Shown here piece by piece: positions 14,711 to 22,113 of a DNA stretch of 29,367 bases. Below the pieces are notes generated by a model. The model ran no database searches. It was not told the origin of the DNA and worked only from the letters and a program-made list of their open reading frames with translations. Position 1 is the first letter of the stretch. Each line of letters opens with the position of its first letter. The position numbers and the translations under genes are program-made. The stretch is from Pelethousia sp034933245 (GTDB lineage Bacteria; Bacillota; Clostridia; Christensenellales; CAG-138), in assembly GCA_034933245.1 (NCBI GenBank), contig JAYFNX010000025.1, positions 1 to 29,367 on the forward strand. Direction: 5' to 3'.

Positions 14711-16501
14711 ATGGCAGACTTATTGCAAGGCTGGAAACGCACACATTATTGCGCCGAGCCCGCCCAAGCGGAAGTGGGCACGGAAGTGCTTTTGATGGGA
14801 TGGGCCGATTCTTGGCGTAATCTGGGCTCGCTCATCTTTATAGGGCTTAGGGATCGCAGCGGCGTCATGCAGGTTACCTTCGATGAAAGCTCCCTTCCTA
14901 AGGACGTGTTCACGCTGGCGGAAACCATCCGCAACGAATACGTGCTGGCCGTGAAGGGCGTCCTTTGTGAGCGTGCTTCCGGCATGGTGAACAAGAATAT
15001 GGCCACGGGGCAATACGAAGTACGGGCCACGGCTCTCAAAATACTGGGCGCCGCCGAAACACCGCCTATCTACGTGCAGGATGATTTGGACGCCGCGGAA
15101 CAGGTCCGCCTCAAATACCGCTATCTTGATCTCCGCCGGCCCTGCATGCAGAAAAACCTCATCATGCGCAACAAAGTCACCCAAGTTACCCATGCTTATT
15201 TCGAGGAAAAGGGTTTCCTGGAGATTGAAACCCCCATTCTTTGCAAATCCACCCCCGAAGGCGCCCGGGACTATCTGGTGCCCAGCCGGGTTCAGCCGGG
15301 CAAATTCTATGCCCTGCCTCAAAGCCCGCAGCAGTTTAAACAGCTGCTCATGGTTTCCGGTTACGACCGCTATATGCAGATTGCCCGCTGTTTCCGGGAT
15401 GAAGACCTGCGCGCGGATAGACAGCCCGAGTTCACCCAGATCGACTTGGAAATGAGCTTTGTGGATCGGGATGATGTTTTGGAAGTCAACGAAGGCTTTA
15501 TCGCACGGCTTCTGAAGGAGACGCTCAATTATGATGTGAAGCTTCCTCTTCCCCGCCTTTCCTGGCAGGAAGCCATGGACCGATATGGATCGGATAAGCC
15601 GGACACCCGCTATGGTATGGAGCTTTGTGATGTAAGCGAAATCGCGAAAGCCTGCGATTTCAGCGTATTCTCCGGCGCGGTGGAGGCAGGCGGCAGTGTG
15701 CGCTGCATCAACGTAAAGGGCGGGGCGGATCAGTTCCCCCGCAAAAAGTTGGACGAGCTTTCCGAATTCGCAAAAATCTACCGGGCGAAGGGCCTTGCCT
15801 GGATGGGGCTGAAGACGGACGGCCTTCAGTGCACCTTTGCCAAGTTTCTGACTGGAGAGCAGATTGCGGCCATCCAGCAAAAGGCTGGGGCGAAGCAGGG
15901 GGACTTGCTGCTCTTCGTGGCGGATGCAAAAAACAGCGTGGTATATGCTTCTCTGGGGGCCTTGCGCCAGGAGGTGGCCAAACGGCTGAACTTGATTCCG
16001 GAAGGGATGATCGATCTGCTGTGGGTGGTGGACTTCCCGCTTCTTGAGTACGACGAGGAGGAGAAACGCTTTACGGCTATGCATCACCCCTTCACCAGCC
16101 CCATGGATGAGGATATCCAATATATGGATACGGATCCAGCCAGGGTACGGGCCAAGGCGTACGATATGGTTATGAACGGCAATGAGATTGGCGGCGGATC
16201 GATTCGTATCCACTCGCCACAGCTTCAGGAAAAAATGTTTGAGACCCTGGGCTTTACAAAAGAAGAAGCCTGGCGGCGCTTCGGTTTCCTTATGGAAGCG
16301 TTCAAATATGGCACGCCGCCCCATGGCGGCCTTGCATACGGCTTGGACCGGCTGGTTATGCTGATAACCAAGGCGCAAAGCATCCGGGATGTTATCGCCT
16401 TCCCGAAGGTGCAAACGGCCTCCTGCCTCATGACAAACGCGCCGGACATTGTGGACCAGCAGCAGTTGGATGAGTTGAGCTTGAGCATTCAGCACGAATA
16501 A
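14711..16501 (+). CDS. aspS: Aspartyl-tRNA synthetase
   Basis: AspRS charges tRNA-Asp and is a class II enzyme. The 596 residues match the bacterial form. An N-terminal OB-fold anticodon domain (about 1-110) is followed by the class II core with YRYLDLRRP, IETPILCKSTPEGARDYLVP, the motif-2 region CFRDEDLRADRQPEFTQID, and motif 3 near GLAYGLDRLVML. The bacterial GAD insert lies in the middle (about 300-420). Whether it also charges tRNA-Asn cannot be judged here. GAGGAG precedes the ATG by about nine bases. It is cotranscribed with hisS upstream and the RseC-like gene 21 nt downstream. Confidence 0.96.
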   Translation: MADLLQGWKRTHYCAEPAQAEVGTEVLLMGWADSWRNLGSLIFIGLRDRSGVMQVTFDESSLPKDVFTLAETIRNEYVLAVKGVLCERASGMVNKNMATGQYEVRATALKILGAAETPPIYVQDDLDAAEQVRLKYRYLDLRRPCMQKNLIMRNKVTQVTHAYFEEKGFLEIETPILCKSTPEGARDYLVPSRVQPGKFYALPQSPQQFKQLLMVSGYDRYMQIARCFRDEDLRADRQPEFTQIDLEMSFVDRDDVLEVNEGFIARLLKETLNYDVKLPLPRLSWQEAMDRYGSDKPDTRYGMELCDVSEIAKACDFSVFSGAVEAGGSVRCINVKGGADQFPRKKLDELSEFAKIYRAKGLAWMGLKTDGLQCTFAKFLTGEQIAAIQQKAGAKQGDLLLFVADAKNSVVYASLGALRQEVAKRLNLIPEGMIDLLWVVDFPLLEYDEEEKRFTAMHHPFTSPMDEDIQYMDTDPARVRAKAYDMVMNGNEIGGGSIRIHSPQLQEKMFETLGFTKEEAWRRFGFLMEAFKYGTPPHGGLAYGLDRLVMLITKAQSIRDVIAFPKVQTASCLMTNAPDIVDQQQLDELSLSIQHE

Positions 16502-16522
16502 GCGCATAAGGGTGGAGCAAGA

Positions 16523-16945
16523 ATGGAAGAGTTATGCCGTACGGGCAAGGTGATATCCCTTTCGGGCAAAACGGCGGTGGTGCGCTTTATGCGTAGCGAT
16601 GCCTGCGGCCATTGCAATGCCTGTTTCCATCTGGGCTCGCAGGAAGCGGATATAGAGATCGTCAATACTGCCGGCGCCGAAGTGGGGGATGTGGTATCTA
16701 TCGAGCTGCGGGGAAGCAGTATGGTCAGAGCAAGCCTGATCATGTACGGCATCCCGCTCATAGGGCTGCTCGCAGGGGTTCTGGTGGGAGCCCAATGGGG
16801 AGATTTATATGCCGCGGTGGGAGGCATTGTGCTTTGTGCGGGGACTTATTTCATTTTGCGAGGTTTGGAGCCGCGCTTTTCCCGGATGAATCAATTTAAG
16901 CCCCGTATGCTGGAGATTATTGAGAGGAGTAAGGACAATGGCTGA
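16523..16945 (+). CDS. RseC/MucC-family membrane protein (SoxR-reducing-type)
   Basis: The 140-residue protein has an N-terminal soluble part carrying C28, C31 and C34 (ACGHCNAC), followed by two hydrophobic segments around residues 70-90 and 93-112. This cysteine pattern plus paired membrane helices is the layout of the RseC/MucC family (SoxR-reducing system RseC). Members work with Rnf-type electron transport or sigma-E signalling in other bacteria; here the role is unknown. A GGTGGAG site precedes the ATG. The end overlaps the thioredoxin gene by eight bases, so the two are probably translated together, which suggests a redox function. Confidence 0.8.
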   Translation: MEELCRTGKVISLSGKTAVVRFMRSDACGHCNACFHLGSQEADIEIVNTAGAEVGDVVSIELRGSSMVRASLIMYGIPLIGLLAGVLVGAQWGDLYAAVGGIVLCAGTYFILRGLEPRFSRMNQFKPRMLEIIERSKDNG

Positions 16946-17261
16946 AGTATTGCATGTGACAGAGGCGGATTTTGCGGAGCAGGTGCTCAAAAGTCCGTTG
17001 CCCGTATTTGTGGATTTCTGGGCGCCCTGGTGCGGTCCCTGCAGGATGTTGGCCCCCATCGTGGAGGAGCTGGCGAAAAAGTATGATGGAAAAATGCGCT
17101 TTTGCAAGGTGAACGTAGATGAAAATATGGGCCTAGCAAAGACTTACCGGGTAATGGGCATACCCCAGGTCAGCATTTTCCGAGGCGGCCAACGGGTATC
17201 GGAACTGCAGGGTTTGCAACCCGTTAAGGTGTTTTCCGATGTGATTGAGGAAAACCTGTAA
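16938..17261 (+). CDS. trxA: Thioredoxin
   Basis: Thioredoxin is a cytosolic disulfide reductant. The 107-residue protein has the active site WCGPC with C32 and C35, the preceding FVDFWAPW, and the cis-proline loop MGIPQVSIF (the common form is IPT). The ATG at 16938 is used because GAGAGGAG lies about nine bases upstream. An in-frame TTG at 16920 would place the start on top of that site. The gene overlaps the RseC-like gene by eight bases and is followed 17 nt later by a terminator, so it ends the hisS-aspS operon. Confidence 0.95.
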   Translation: MAEVLHVTEADFAEQVLKSPLPVFVDFWAPWCGPCRMLAPIVEELAKKYDGKMRFCKVNVDENMGLAKTYRVMGIPQVSIFRGGQRVSELQGLQPVKVFSDVIEENL

Positions 17262-17278
17262 GTTCGTTAAAAAAAGAG

Positions 17279-17308
17279 GCGCGGCGATTGCAATCCGTCC
17301 GCGCTTTT
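17279..17308 (+). terminator. Intrinsic terminator after trxA
   Basis: GCGCGG (17279-17284) pairs with CCGCGC (17299-17304), followed by TTTT and then CTT. The apex carries a further short pairing around a TTGCAA hexaloop. That loop is also the predicted -35 box of the glyA promoter. Confidence 0.78.
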
Positions 17309-17316
17309 CTTATAAT
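17288..17316 (+). promoter_or_regulatory. Sigma-A-type promoter of glyA, overlapping the trxA terminator
   Basis: TTGCAA (17288-17293) lies 17 bases before a perfect TATAAT (17311-17316). The -35 box is exactly the loop of the upstream terminator. The leader to the glyA ATG would be about 70 nt. It uses the same -35 hexamer and spacing as the atp promoter. Confidence 0.8.
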
Positions 17317-17393
17317 GAAAAGTAGTCCGATATAGGACGTATTGCCCATCTTAACAGCTTAGCCAAATATACATACCAAAAGGAGAGAGAAGC

Positions 17394-18632
17394 ATGATTC
17401 AATTCGATCTAATTCGCAAAACGGATCCGATGGTGGCCGAGGCCATGGAAAAAGAGCTGCAACGGCAGCGTACCAACATTGAGTTGATCGCCTCCGAAAA
17501 TTTCGTATCCGAAGCGGTCATGGCCGCCATGGGCAGCCATCTCACCAATAAGTATGCCGAGGGTTATCCGGGCAAGCGCTATTATGGCGGCTGTGAATGT
17601 GTGGATACCGTGGAGAATATCGCCCGAGATCGCGCTTGCCAGCTCTTTGGCGCGGAGCATGCAAATGTGCAGCCCCATTCCGGCGCACAGGCAAACTTGG
17701 CGGTTTATTTTGCTTTGTTGGAGTATGGCGATACCATCCTTGGTATGAGCCTCTCCCACGGCGGCCATCTTACCCATGGCAGCCCGGTGAATATGAGCGG
17801 AAAATACTATAACTTCGTGCCTTATGGCGTTATGCCTGATACGGAGCAGATCGATTATGACAACATCCGGGATCTGGCCAAGCAGCATAAGCCCAAGATG
17901 ATCGTAGCCGGCGCTTCTGCTTACCCCCGGGCACTGGATTTTGCGAAATTCCGGGAAATCGCGGATGAGGTGGGCGCTCTCCTCATGGTGGACATGGCCC
18001 ATATCGCCGGGCTTGTGGCCGGTGGCGAGCATATGAACCCCGTACCCTATGCCGATATCGTTACCACGACTACCCATAAGACCCTTCGCGGCCCCCGCGG
18101 CGGCATGATCCTGTGCAAGGAGCAATATGCCAAGCAGATTGACAAGGGCATTTTCCCCGGCATGCAGGGCGGCCCCCTCATGCACATTATCGCAGCCAAG
18201 GCCGTGTGCCTGGAAGAGGCTTTACAGCCCGGCTTCAAGGCCTATGCCAAGCAGATCCGCAAGAATGCAGACGCATTGGCCAAGGGCTTACTGGACGAGG
18301 GCATAAAGCTGGTCTCCGGCGGCACGGATAACCACTTGATGCTGGTGGATCTTGGCCCCGATGGGCTTACGGGCAAGGAAGTGGAGCATATCTTGGACGA
18401 GGCCCACATCACTGCCAACAAGAACACCGTGCCCAGCGAAACTCGCAGCCCCTTTGTAACCAGCGGCATCCGCTTGGGTACCCCCGCCGCTACGACCCGC
18501 GGCTTGGTGGAAGAGGATTTCGAGAAGATCGCCACCTTCTTTGCGAAGATCGTCCGGGAAGGCGAAGCAGCCGTTCCTGCGGTGCAGGCGGGCGTTGCCG
18601 AGATCACCAAGAAATATCCCATGTATATGTAA
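17394..18632 (+). CDS. glyA: Serine hydroxymethyltransferase
   Basis: GlyA converts serine and tetrahydrofolate to glycine and 5,10-methylene-THF, the main entry into one-carbon metabolism. It is a cytosolic PLP enzyme. The 412 residues are the normal bacterial length. The PLP lysine is K229 in VTTTTHKTLRGPRGG. Also present are NVQPHSGAQAN, the LIASENFVS start, and the KRYYGGCECVD segment. AGGAGAG stands about eight bases before the ATG. It has its own promoter and terminator and is therefore a single-gene transcript. No riboswitch was recognised in its short leader. Confidence 0.97.
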   Translation: MIQFDLIRKTDPMVAEAMEKELQRQRTNIELIASENFVSEAVMAAMGSHLTNKYAEGYPGKRYYGGCECVDTVENIARDRACQLFGAEHANVQPHSGAQANLAVYFALLEYGDTILGMSLSHGGHLTHGSPVNMSGKYYNFVPYGVMPDTEQIDYDNIRDLAKQHKPKMIVAGASAYPRALDFAKFREIADEVGALLMVDMAHIAGLVAGGEHMNPVPYADIVTTTTHKTLRGPRGGMILCKEQYAKQIDKGIFPGMQGGPLMHIIAAKAVCLEEALQPGFKAYAKQIRKNADALAKGLLDEGIKLVSGGTDNHLMLVDLGPDGLTGKEVEHILDEAHITANKNTVPSETRSPFVTSGIRLGTPAATTRGLVEEDFEKIATFFAKIVREGEAAVPAVQAGVAEITKKYPMYM

Positions 18633-18650
18633 GGCTTTCAGCCTACGAAA

Positions 18651-18679
18651 AGAGAGGGCGGAAGCCCTCTCTTTTTTTT
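18651..18679 (+). terminator. Intrinsic terminator after glyA
   Basis: A nine-base stem AGAGAGGGC/GCCCTCTCT (18651-18659 with 18664-18672) closes a GGAA tetraloop and runs into a T-tract ending at 18679. Confidence 0.94.
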
Positions 18680-18745
18680 GCGTCTATCCGGAAATGGTAG
18701 CATTTTGCCGCCCGGAAGAAGCAATTGGACAAGCTCTTAAAGAAC

Positions 18746-18764
18746 AGCTAAAATATTTTTAGCT
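18746..18764. promoter_or_regulatory. Palindrome upstream of the PLP-enzyme promoter (candidate operator)
   Basis: AGCTAAAA-TAT-TTTTAGCT is a perfect 8-bp inverted repeat around three bases. It ends 27 nt before the -35 box of the next gene. Its size and symmetry fit a dimeric regulator site. It has no T-tract beyond its own arm and follows a complete terminator, so a terminator role is unlikely. Confidence 0.45.
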
Positions 18765-18791
18765 ATTCAAACACATTTTAAGAAATCCCCC

Positions 18792-18820
18792 TTTACAATA
18801 ACGTAAAAATGGGCTACACT
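18792..18820 (+). promoter_or_regulatory. Promoter of the PLP-dependent enzyme
   Basis: TTTACA (18792-18797) lies 17 bases before TACACT (18815-18820), two reasonable sigma-A hexamers. Transcription would start near 18827, about 67 nt before the ATG. Confidence 0.6.
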
Positions 18821-18837
18821 GAAAACATCGATGCCTT

Positions 18838-18862
18838 AGGGCACACAAAAAATGTGGGCCCT
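18838..18862 (+). promoter_or_regulatory. Hairpin in the leader of the PLP-dependent enzyme
   Basis: AGGG-CACA pairs with TGTG-(GG)-CCCT around an A-rich seven-base loop. It lies wholly inside the predicted leader and has no T-tract. A role in mRNA stability or translation is possible but unproven. Confidence 0.4.
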
Positions 18863-18893
18863 GTAAAATAAAAGCATAGCGGGGTGTATCATC

Positions 18894-20369
18894 ATGATCG
18901 ATCTGACAATGAACAAAGAAAGCCTGGCGCATAATATTCAGAAGGCCAGGGAAAACAACATCGTGCTGCCCACCTTTGCCCAGATGCGGGATCCTAAGAA
19001 GGTTCCCGATAAGATCAAGCAGGGGCTCAAGAACGTTGGACTGTGGGATGTAAATCCGCTGAACCTTTTCCGCATCACTTGGCATAACGAGCCTACCATG
19101 CAGGGCGGCCAGTATGGCGGTGTAAACTTCATTGAACTGCCCAGCGCCCTCACCGGGGTGGATGCGCGCATCATCGTCCTGTGCGGCAAGTGGATGCCCA
19201 CCGGATGCCATAAGGTTGGCGCCAGTTATGCCTGCTTGGCGCCGCGCTTGGTTACGGGTCAGTTCGACGCGACCTATCACAAGGCTGTGTGGCCTTCCAC
19301 CGGCAACTATTGCCGTGGCGGCGCGTTCAACTCCAAACTTCTATCCTGCGAATCCGTGGCGATCCTGCCTGCCGAAATGAGCAAAGAGCGCTTTGAATGG
19401 CTGTCCAAGATTGCGGGCGAAGTTATTGCTACCCCCGGTTGCGAGAGCAATGTGAAGGAAATTTTCGACAAGACCTGGGAACTGCGCAAGACTCGTAACG
19501 ATGTGGTCATTTTCAATCAGTTCGACGAGATGGGCAACGTGATCTGGCATTATCAGGTAACGGGCAACGCGATTGCGGAAGTTTACGAATCCATCAAGAC
19601 GGACAAGACCCGCTTCGCAGGCGCTTGCTTCACCAGCGGCAGCGCCGGCACCATGGCGGCCGGCGATCTCCTCAAGGAGAAGTACCCCAACTCCAAGCTG
19701 GCCGTGGGCGAGGCGCTTCAGTGCCCCACCCTGCTGAACAATGGGTTTGGCGGCCACCGCATCGAGGGCATCGGGGACAAGCATGTGCCTTGGGTGCATA
19801 ATGTAAAGAATACCGACATGGTTATTGCCATCGACGATGATGACAGCCAGAACCTCCTGCGCCTGTTTAACACCGAAGCCGGCCATAAATATCTGCGGGA
19901 AGAGGTGGGCGTGCCCCAGGCTACCATCGACCAGCTTTCCCTGCTGGGAATCTCCGGTATCGCCAATGTCCTCTGCTGCATTAAGTTCGCTAAGTACTAC
20001 GAGCTTACGGAAAACGACGTGGTTGCAACCGTGGCTACGGATAGCGCCATCATGTACGAGAGCCGCGTGAAGGAATTGGACGAGAAGCAGGGCGCATACA
20101 GCCAGTTGAAGGCTGCCCGGGATTACTGCGAGCATATGCATGGCGTGCGCACGGATGCTATGCTGGAGCTCAGCTATGAACAACGCAAGCGCGTGCATAA
20201 CCTCAAGTATTACACTTGGGTAGAGCAGCAGGCCAAGACCGTGGATGAACTCAACGCCCAGTGGTATGACGACAGCTATTGGACCGGCATCCATGCGCAG
20301 GCGGCGGAACTCGATAAGTTGATTGACGCCTTCAACGCTGAAACCGGTGTGCTGGCGAACATGAAATAA
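18894..20369 (+). CDS. Fold-type II PLP-dependent enzyme, cysteine-synthase-like, substrate unknown
   Basis: The 491-residue protein belongs to the tryptophan-synthase-beta/cysteine-synthase fold. PTGCHKVGAS at 102-111 corresponds to the PLP-lysine segment, making K107 the likely Schiff-base residue. PSTGN at 134-138 matches the substrate-carboxylate loop (TSGN in cysteine synthase). SGSAGT at 248-253 matches the phosphate-binding glycine loop. GEALQCPTL followed by GGHRIEGIG resembles the 'VEP..sp' and 'GPHKIQGIG' segments. It is much longer than cysteine synthase (about 310), with extra N- and C-terminal parts. The reaction is unknown; a beta-replacement or lyase on a serine- or cysteine-like substrate is only a guess. 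GGGGTG precedes the ATG by about seven bases. It is a single-gene unit with its own promoter and terminator. Confidence 0.8.
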   Translation: MIDLTMNKESLAHNIQKARENNIVLPTFAQMRDPKKVPDKIKQGLKNVGLWDVNPLNLFRITWHNEPTMQGGQYGGVNFIELPSALTGVDARIIVLCGKWMPTGCHKVGASYACLAPRLVTGQFDATYHKAVWPSTGNYCRGGAFNSKLLSCESVAILPAEMSKERFEWLSKIAGEVIATPGCESNVKEIFDKTWELRKTRNDVVIFNQFDEMGNVIWHYQVTGNAIAEVYESIKTDKTRFAGACFTSGSAGTMAAGDLLKEKYPNSKLAVGEALQCPTLLNNGFGGHRIEGIGDKHVPWVHNVKNTDMVIAIDDDDSQNLLRLFNTEAGHKYLREEVGVPQATIDQLSLLGISGIANVLCCIKFAKYYELTENDVVATVATDSAIMYESRVKELDEKQGAYSQLKAARDYCEHMHGVRTDAMLELSYEQRKRVHNLKYYTWVEQQAKTVDELNAQWYDDSYWTGIHAQAAELDKLIDAFNAETGVLANMK

Positions 20370-20390
20370 AAAGCACGGTTTACGCAAATG

Positions 20391-20419
20391 AAAATGCGGG
20401 CTTTACAGCCCGCATTTTT
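20391..20419 (+). terminator. Intrinsic terminator after the PLP-dependent enzyme
   Basis: An 11-bp stem (20391-20401 with 20408-20418; core ATGCGGGC/GCCCGCAT) closes a TTTACA loop. The 3' arm ends in TTTTT. The start of the 337-nt gap before mraZ is thus accounted for. Confidence 0.92.
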
Positions 20420-20479
20420 ATTTGTCGAAGGAGGCAGAATAATGATTTTAGGGGCAAGGTATTAGGGGCTAGCGTAATG

Positions 20480-20517
20480 GCGCCTAAAATAGGCGCTTGT
20501 GCTTGCAAAATATGCAA
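20480..20517. promoter_or_regulatory. Two short inverted repeats upstream of mraZ
   Basis: GCGCCTA-AAA-TAGGCGC (20480-20496) is a perfect 7-bp inverted repeat. TTGCA-AAATA-TGCAA (20503-20517) follows. Neither has a T-tract. They lie 49-86 bp before the MraZ boxes and may be regulatory. Between the terminator and these repeats only a seven-codon frame with a ribosome-site-like GGAGG (start 20442) was seen. Confidence 0.3.
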
Positions 20518-20565
20518 ATAAAAAACAACCTATTTCATCACAGCGAATTCATAAAATGGTCATAA

Positions 20566-20595
20566 AAGTGGTGATAAGTGTTGCGAAGTGGTGAA
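20566..20595 (+). promoter_or_regulatory. Three tandem MraZ boxes
   Basis: Three contiguous 10-bp units start with AAGTG: AAGTGGTGAT (20566-20575), AAGTGTTGCG (20576-20585) and AAGTGGTGAA (20586-20595). AAAGTG-type repeats at 10-bp spacing ahead of mraZ are the known binding sites of MraZ, which represses or activates its own dcw operon. A weaker possible fourth unit is seen at about 20555-20564. The -35 box lies inside units 2-3. Confidence 0.85.
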
Positions 20596-20609
20596 TCAGA
20601 TGTTATAAT
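20581..20609 (+). promoter_or_regulatory. Promoter of mraZ and the dcw cluster
   Basis: TTGCGA (20581-20586) lies 17 bases before a perfect TATAAT (20604-20609). The -35 region and spacer are covered by the MraZ boxes. The leader to the GTG start is about 90 nt and contains a 6-bp hairpin, CCATCC/GGATGG (20631-20646). Confidence 0.82.
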
Positions 20610-20706
20610 ACGGCCATGGTAGACCCATACCCATCCCATTGGATGGAGGCGGAGGTGTGGGACCTTCGCTGAGATCGGCTGCATCTGGCAGAAAGGCGGC
20701 ATCCGC

Positions 20707-21153
20707 GTGCTCATTAGTTCATTTGAACATAGCGTGGACGCCAAGGGCAGGGTATTTATTCCCGCCAAATGGCGCGACGATCTTGGAGACACCATCGTCA
20801 TTACCCGGGACATGCCGGGCGGGGGCGATACACGGTGTCTTTTCGGTATGTCGTTGCCCGTATGGAATGAGATGCTGGAACGCTTCAAACGGATCGCCAT
20901 ATCGGATATTCCCGCCCAGAATGCCATGCGCATGATGTTCGCGGGCGCTACGGACTGTGAGCTGGACAAGCAGGGCCGCGTTCTTTTGAGCGCAAATCTG
21001 CGCCAGTATGCCGAGATTGACAAGGATGCGGTGCTTATCGGCATGGGCAACCGGATCGAAATATGGAGCGCGGAGCGCTGGACAAAACATTGTGAGGCAA
21101 ATGACAAAGTGAGCGCCGAAACCCTTCGTTACCTAACGGAGCTTGGCATATGA
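20707..21153 (+). CDS. mraZ: Transcriptional regulator MraZ
   Basis: MraZ is a ring-forming DNA-binding protein with two SpoVT/AbrB-like repeats that controls the dcw operon. The 148-residue protein has the two expected DxxGR motifs, DAKGR at residues 11-15 and DKQGR at 87-91. The start is GTG at 20707, with AAAGGCGG six to seven bases upstream. The N-terminus (SSFEHSVDAKGRVFIPAKWR) is the standard MraZ start. The last four bases overlap the rsmH start (ATGA). Its own binding sites lie at 20566-20595, so autoregulation is expected. Confidence 0.96.
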   Translation: MLISSFEHSVDAKGRVFIPAKWRDDLGDTIVITRDMPGGGDTRCLFGMSLPVWNEMLERFKRIAISDIPAQNAMRMMFAGATDCELDKQGRVLLSANLRQYAEIDKDAVLIGMGNRIEIWSAERWTKHCEANDKVSAETLRYLTELGI

Positions 21154-22091
21154 GTTGCTTTCATCACACCCCCATCATGGTGGAGCAAGTGCTCGCCCTC
21201 CTGGAACCGGAGCGGGGCGGCGTGTTTTTGGACGGTACGCTGGGAGGCGGCGGGCATGCGGAAGCTGTGCTTTCCCTGTTGCCGTCCGGGTCCAAACTGT
21301 ATGGCATCGACCGGGACGAGGCGGCCATCCAAGCTGCCACAGCCAGGTTGGCTCCCTTCGGAGAGAAGTTCAAACCGTTGCGGGGAAACTTTTTTCAGAT
21401 GACGGAGTTGCTTCTGGCCCAGGGAGAGATGGCTGTGGACGGTATTTTGCTGGACTTGGGGGTATCCTCTCACCAGCTGGATACGCCGGAACGGGGCTTT
21501 TCCTACCATGAGGACGCGCCGCTGGACATGCGTATGGATGCATCCGCTTCGTTTTCCGCCTATGAGGTGGTTAATGGCTATAGCGCGGAGGAACTATGCC
21601 GCGTCATCCGGGACTATGGCGAGGAGCGATATGCCGCCCGGGTGGCAAAGGCCATTGTGCGGGCCAGAGAATCGGAGGGACCTATCATGGGAACCGTCCG
21701 GCTGGCAGAAATCATTAAAGCAGCCATTCCCGCTTCAAACCGTCGGGAAGGTCCCCATCCTGCCAGGCGCACGTTCCAAGCCCTGCGCATAGAGGTGAAC
21801 GGAGAGTTGGATGGGCTGGATGCGGCTATAGAACGGGCTCATGATCTTTTGCGGCCCGGGGGGCGCATGGCGGTGATCACGTTCCATTCGTTGGAGGACC
21901 GTATCGCCAAACAGGCGTTTAAACGTTTCGAAAAACCGTGCATATGTGATCCCAGAGCGCCCATTTGCACCTGCGGACGAAAGCCTACGGCCCGGATCTT
22001 GACGAAAAAGCCATTCGTGGCGGATGCGGCGGAGCTCGAAGATAATCCAAGGGCCCGAAGCGCCAAGCTTCGGGGAATCGAAAAGTTATAA
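21150..22091 (+). CDS. rsmH: 16S rRNA (cytosine-1402-N4) methyltransferase
   Basis: RsmH (MraW) methylates N4 of C1402 in 16S rRNA, using S-adenosylmethionine. The 313-residue protein starts MSCFHHTPIMVEQVL, matching the family's 'HiPVLL.Ev' opening. The SAM-binding motif is DGTLGGGGHA at 28-37. DLGVSSHQLD, GFSYHEDAPLDMRMD, TFHSLEDR and the C-terminal TKKPF are also typical. The ATG overlaps mraZ by four bases, a coupled junction. The fourth base of the dcw order, ftsL, follows after 22 nt. Confidence 0.96.
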   Translation: MSCFHHTPIMVEQVLALLEPERGGVFLDGTLGGGGHAEAVLSLLPSGSKLYGIDRDEAAIQAATARLAPFGEKFKPLRGNFFQMTELLLAQGEMAVDGILLDLGVSSHQLDTPERGFSYHEDAPLDMRMDASASFSAYEVVNGYSAEELCRVIRDYGEERYAARVAKAIVRARESEGPIMGTVRLAEIIKAAIPASNRREGPHPARRTFQALRIEVNGELDGLDAAIERAHDLLRPGGRMAVITFHSLEDRIAKQAFKRFEKPCICDPRAPICTCGRKPTARILTKKPFVADAAELEDNPRARSAKLRGIEKL

Positions 22092-22113
22092 CCAAAGGGA
22101 ATGGAGAATACAA

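Noticed and set aside
14720..16507. A 595-codon open frame on the minus strand opposite aspS
   Set aside because: It is an exact antisense shadow of aspS. It has no recognisable domain, and aspS matches its family over its whole length.
18694..18762. A 22-codon frame after the glyA terminator
   Set aside because: No usable ribosome site precedes it, it has no promoter of its own, and its end overlaps the palindrome.
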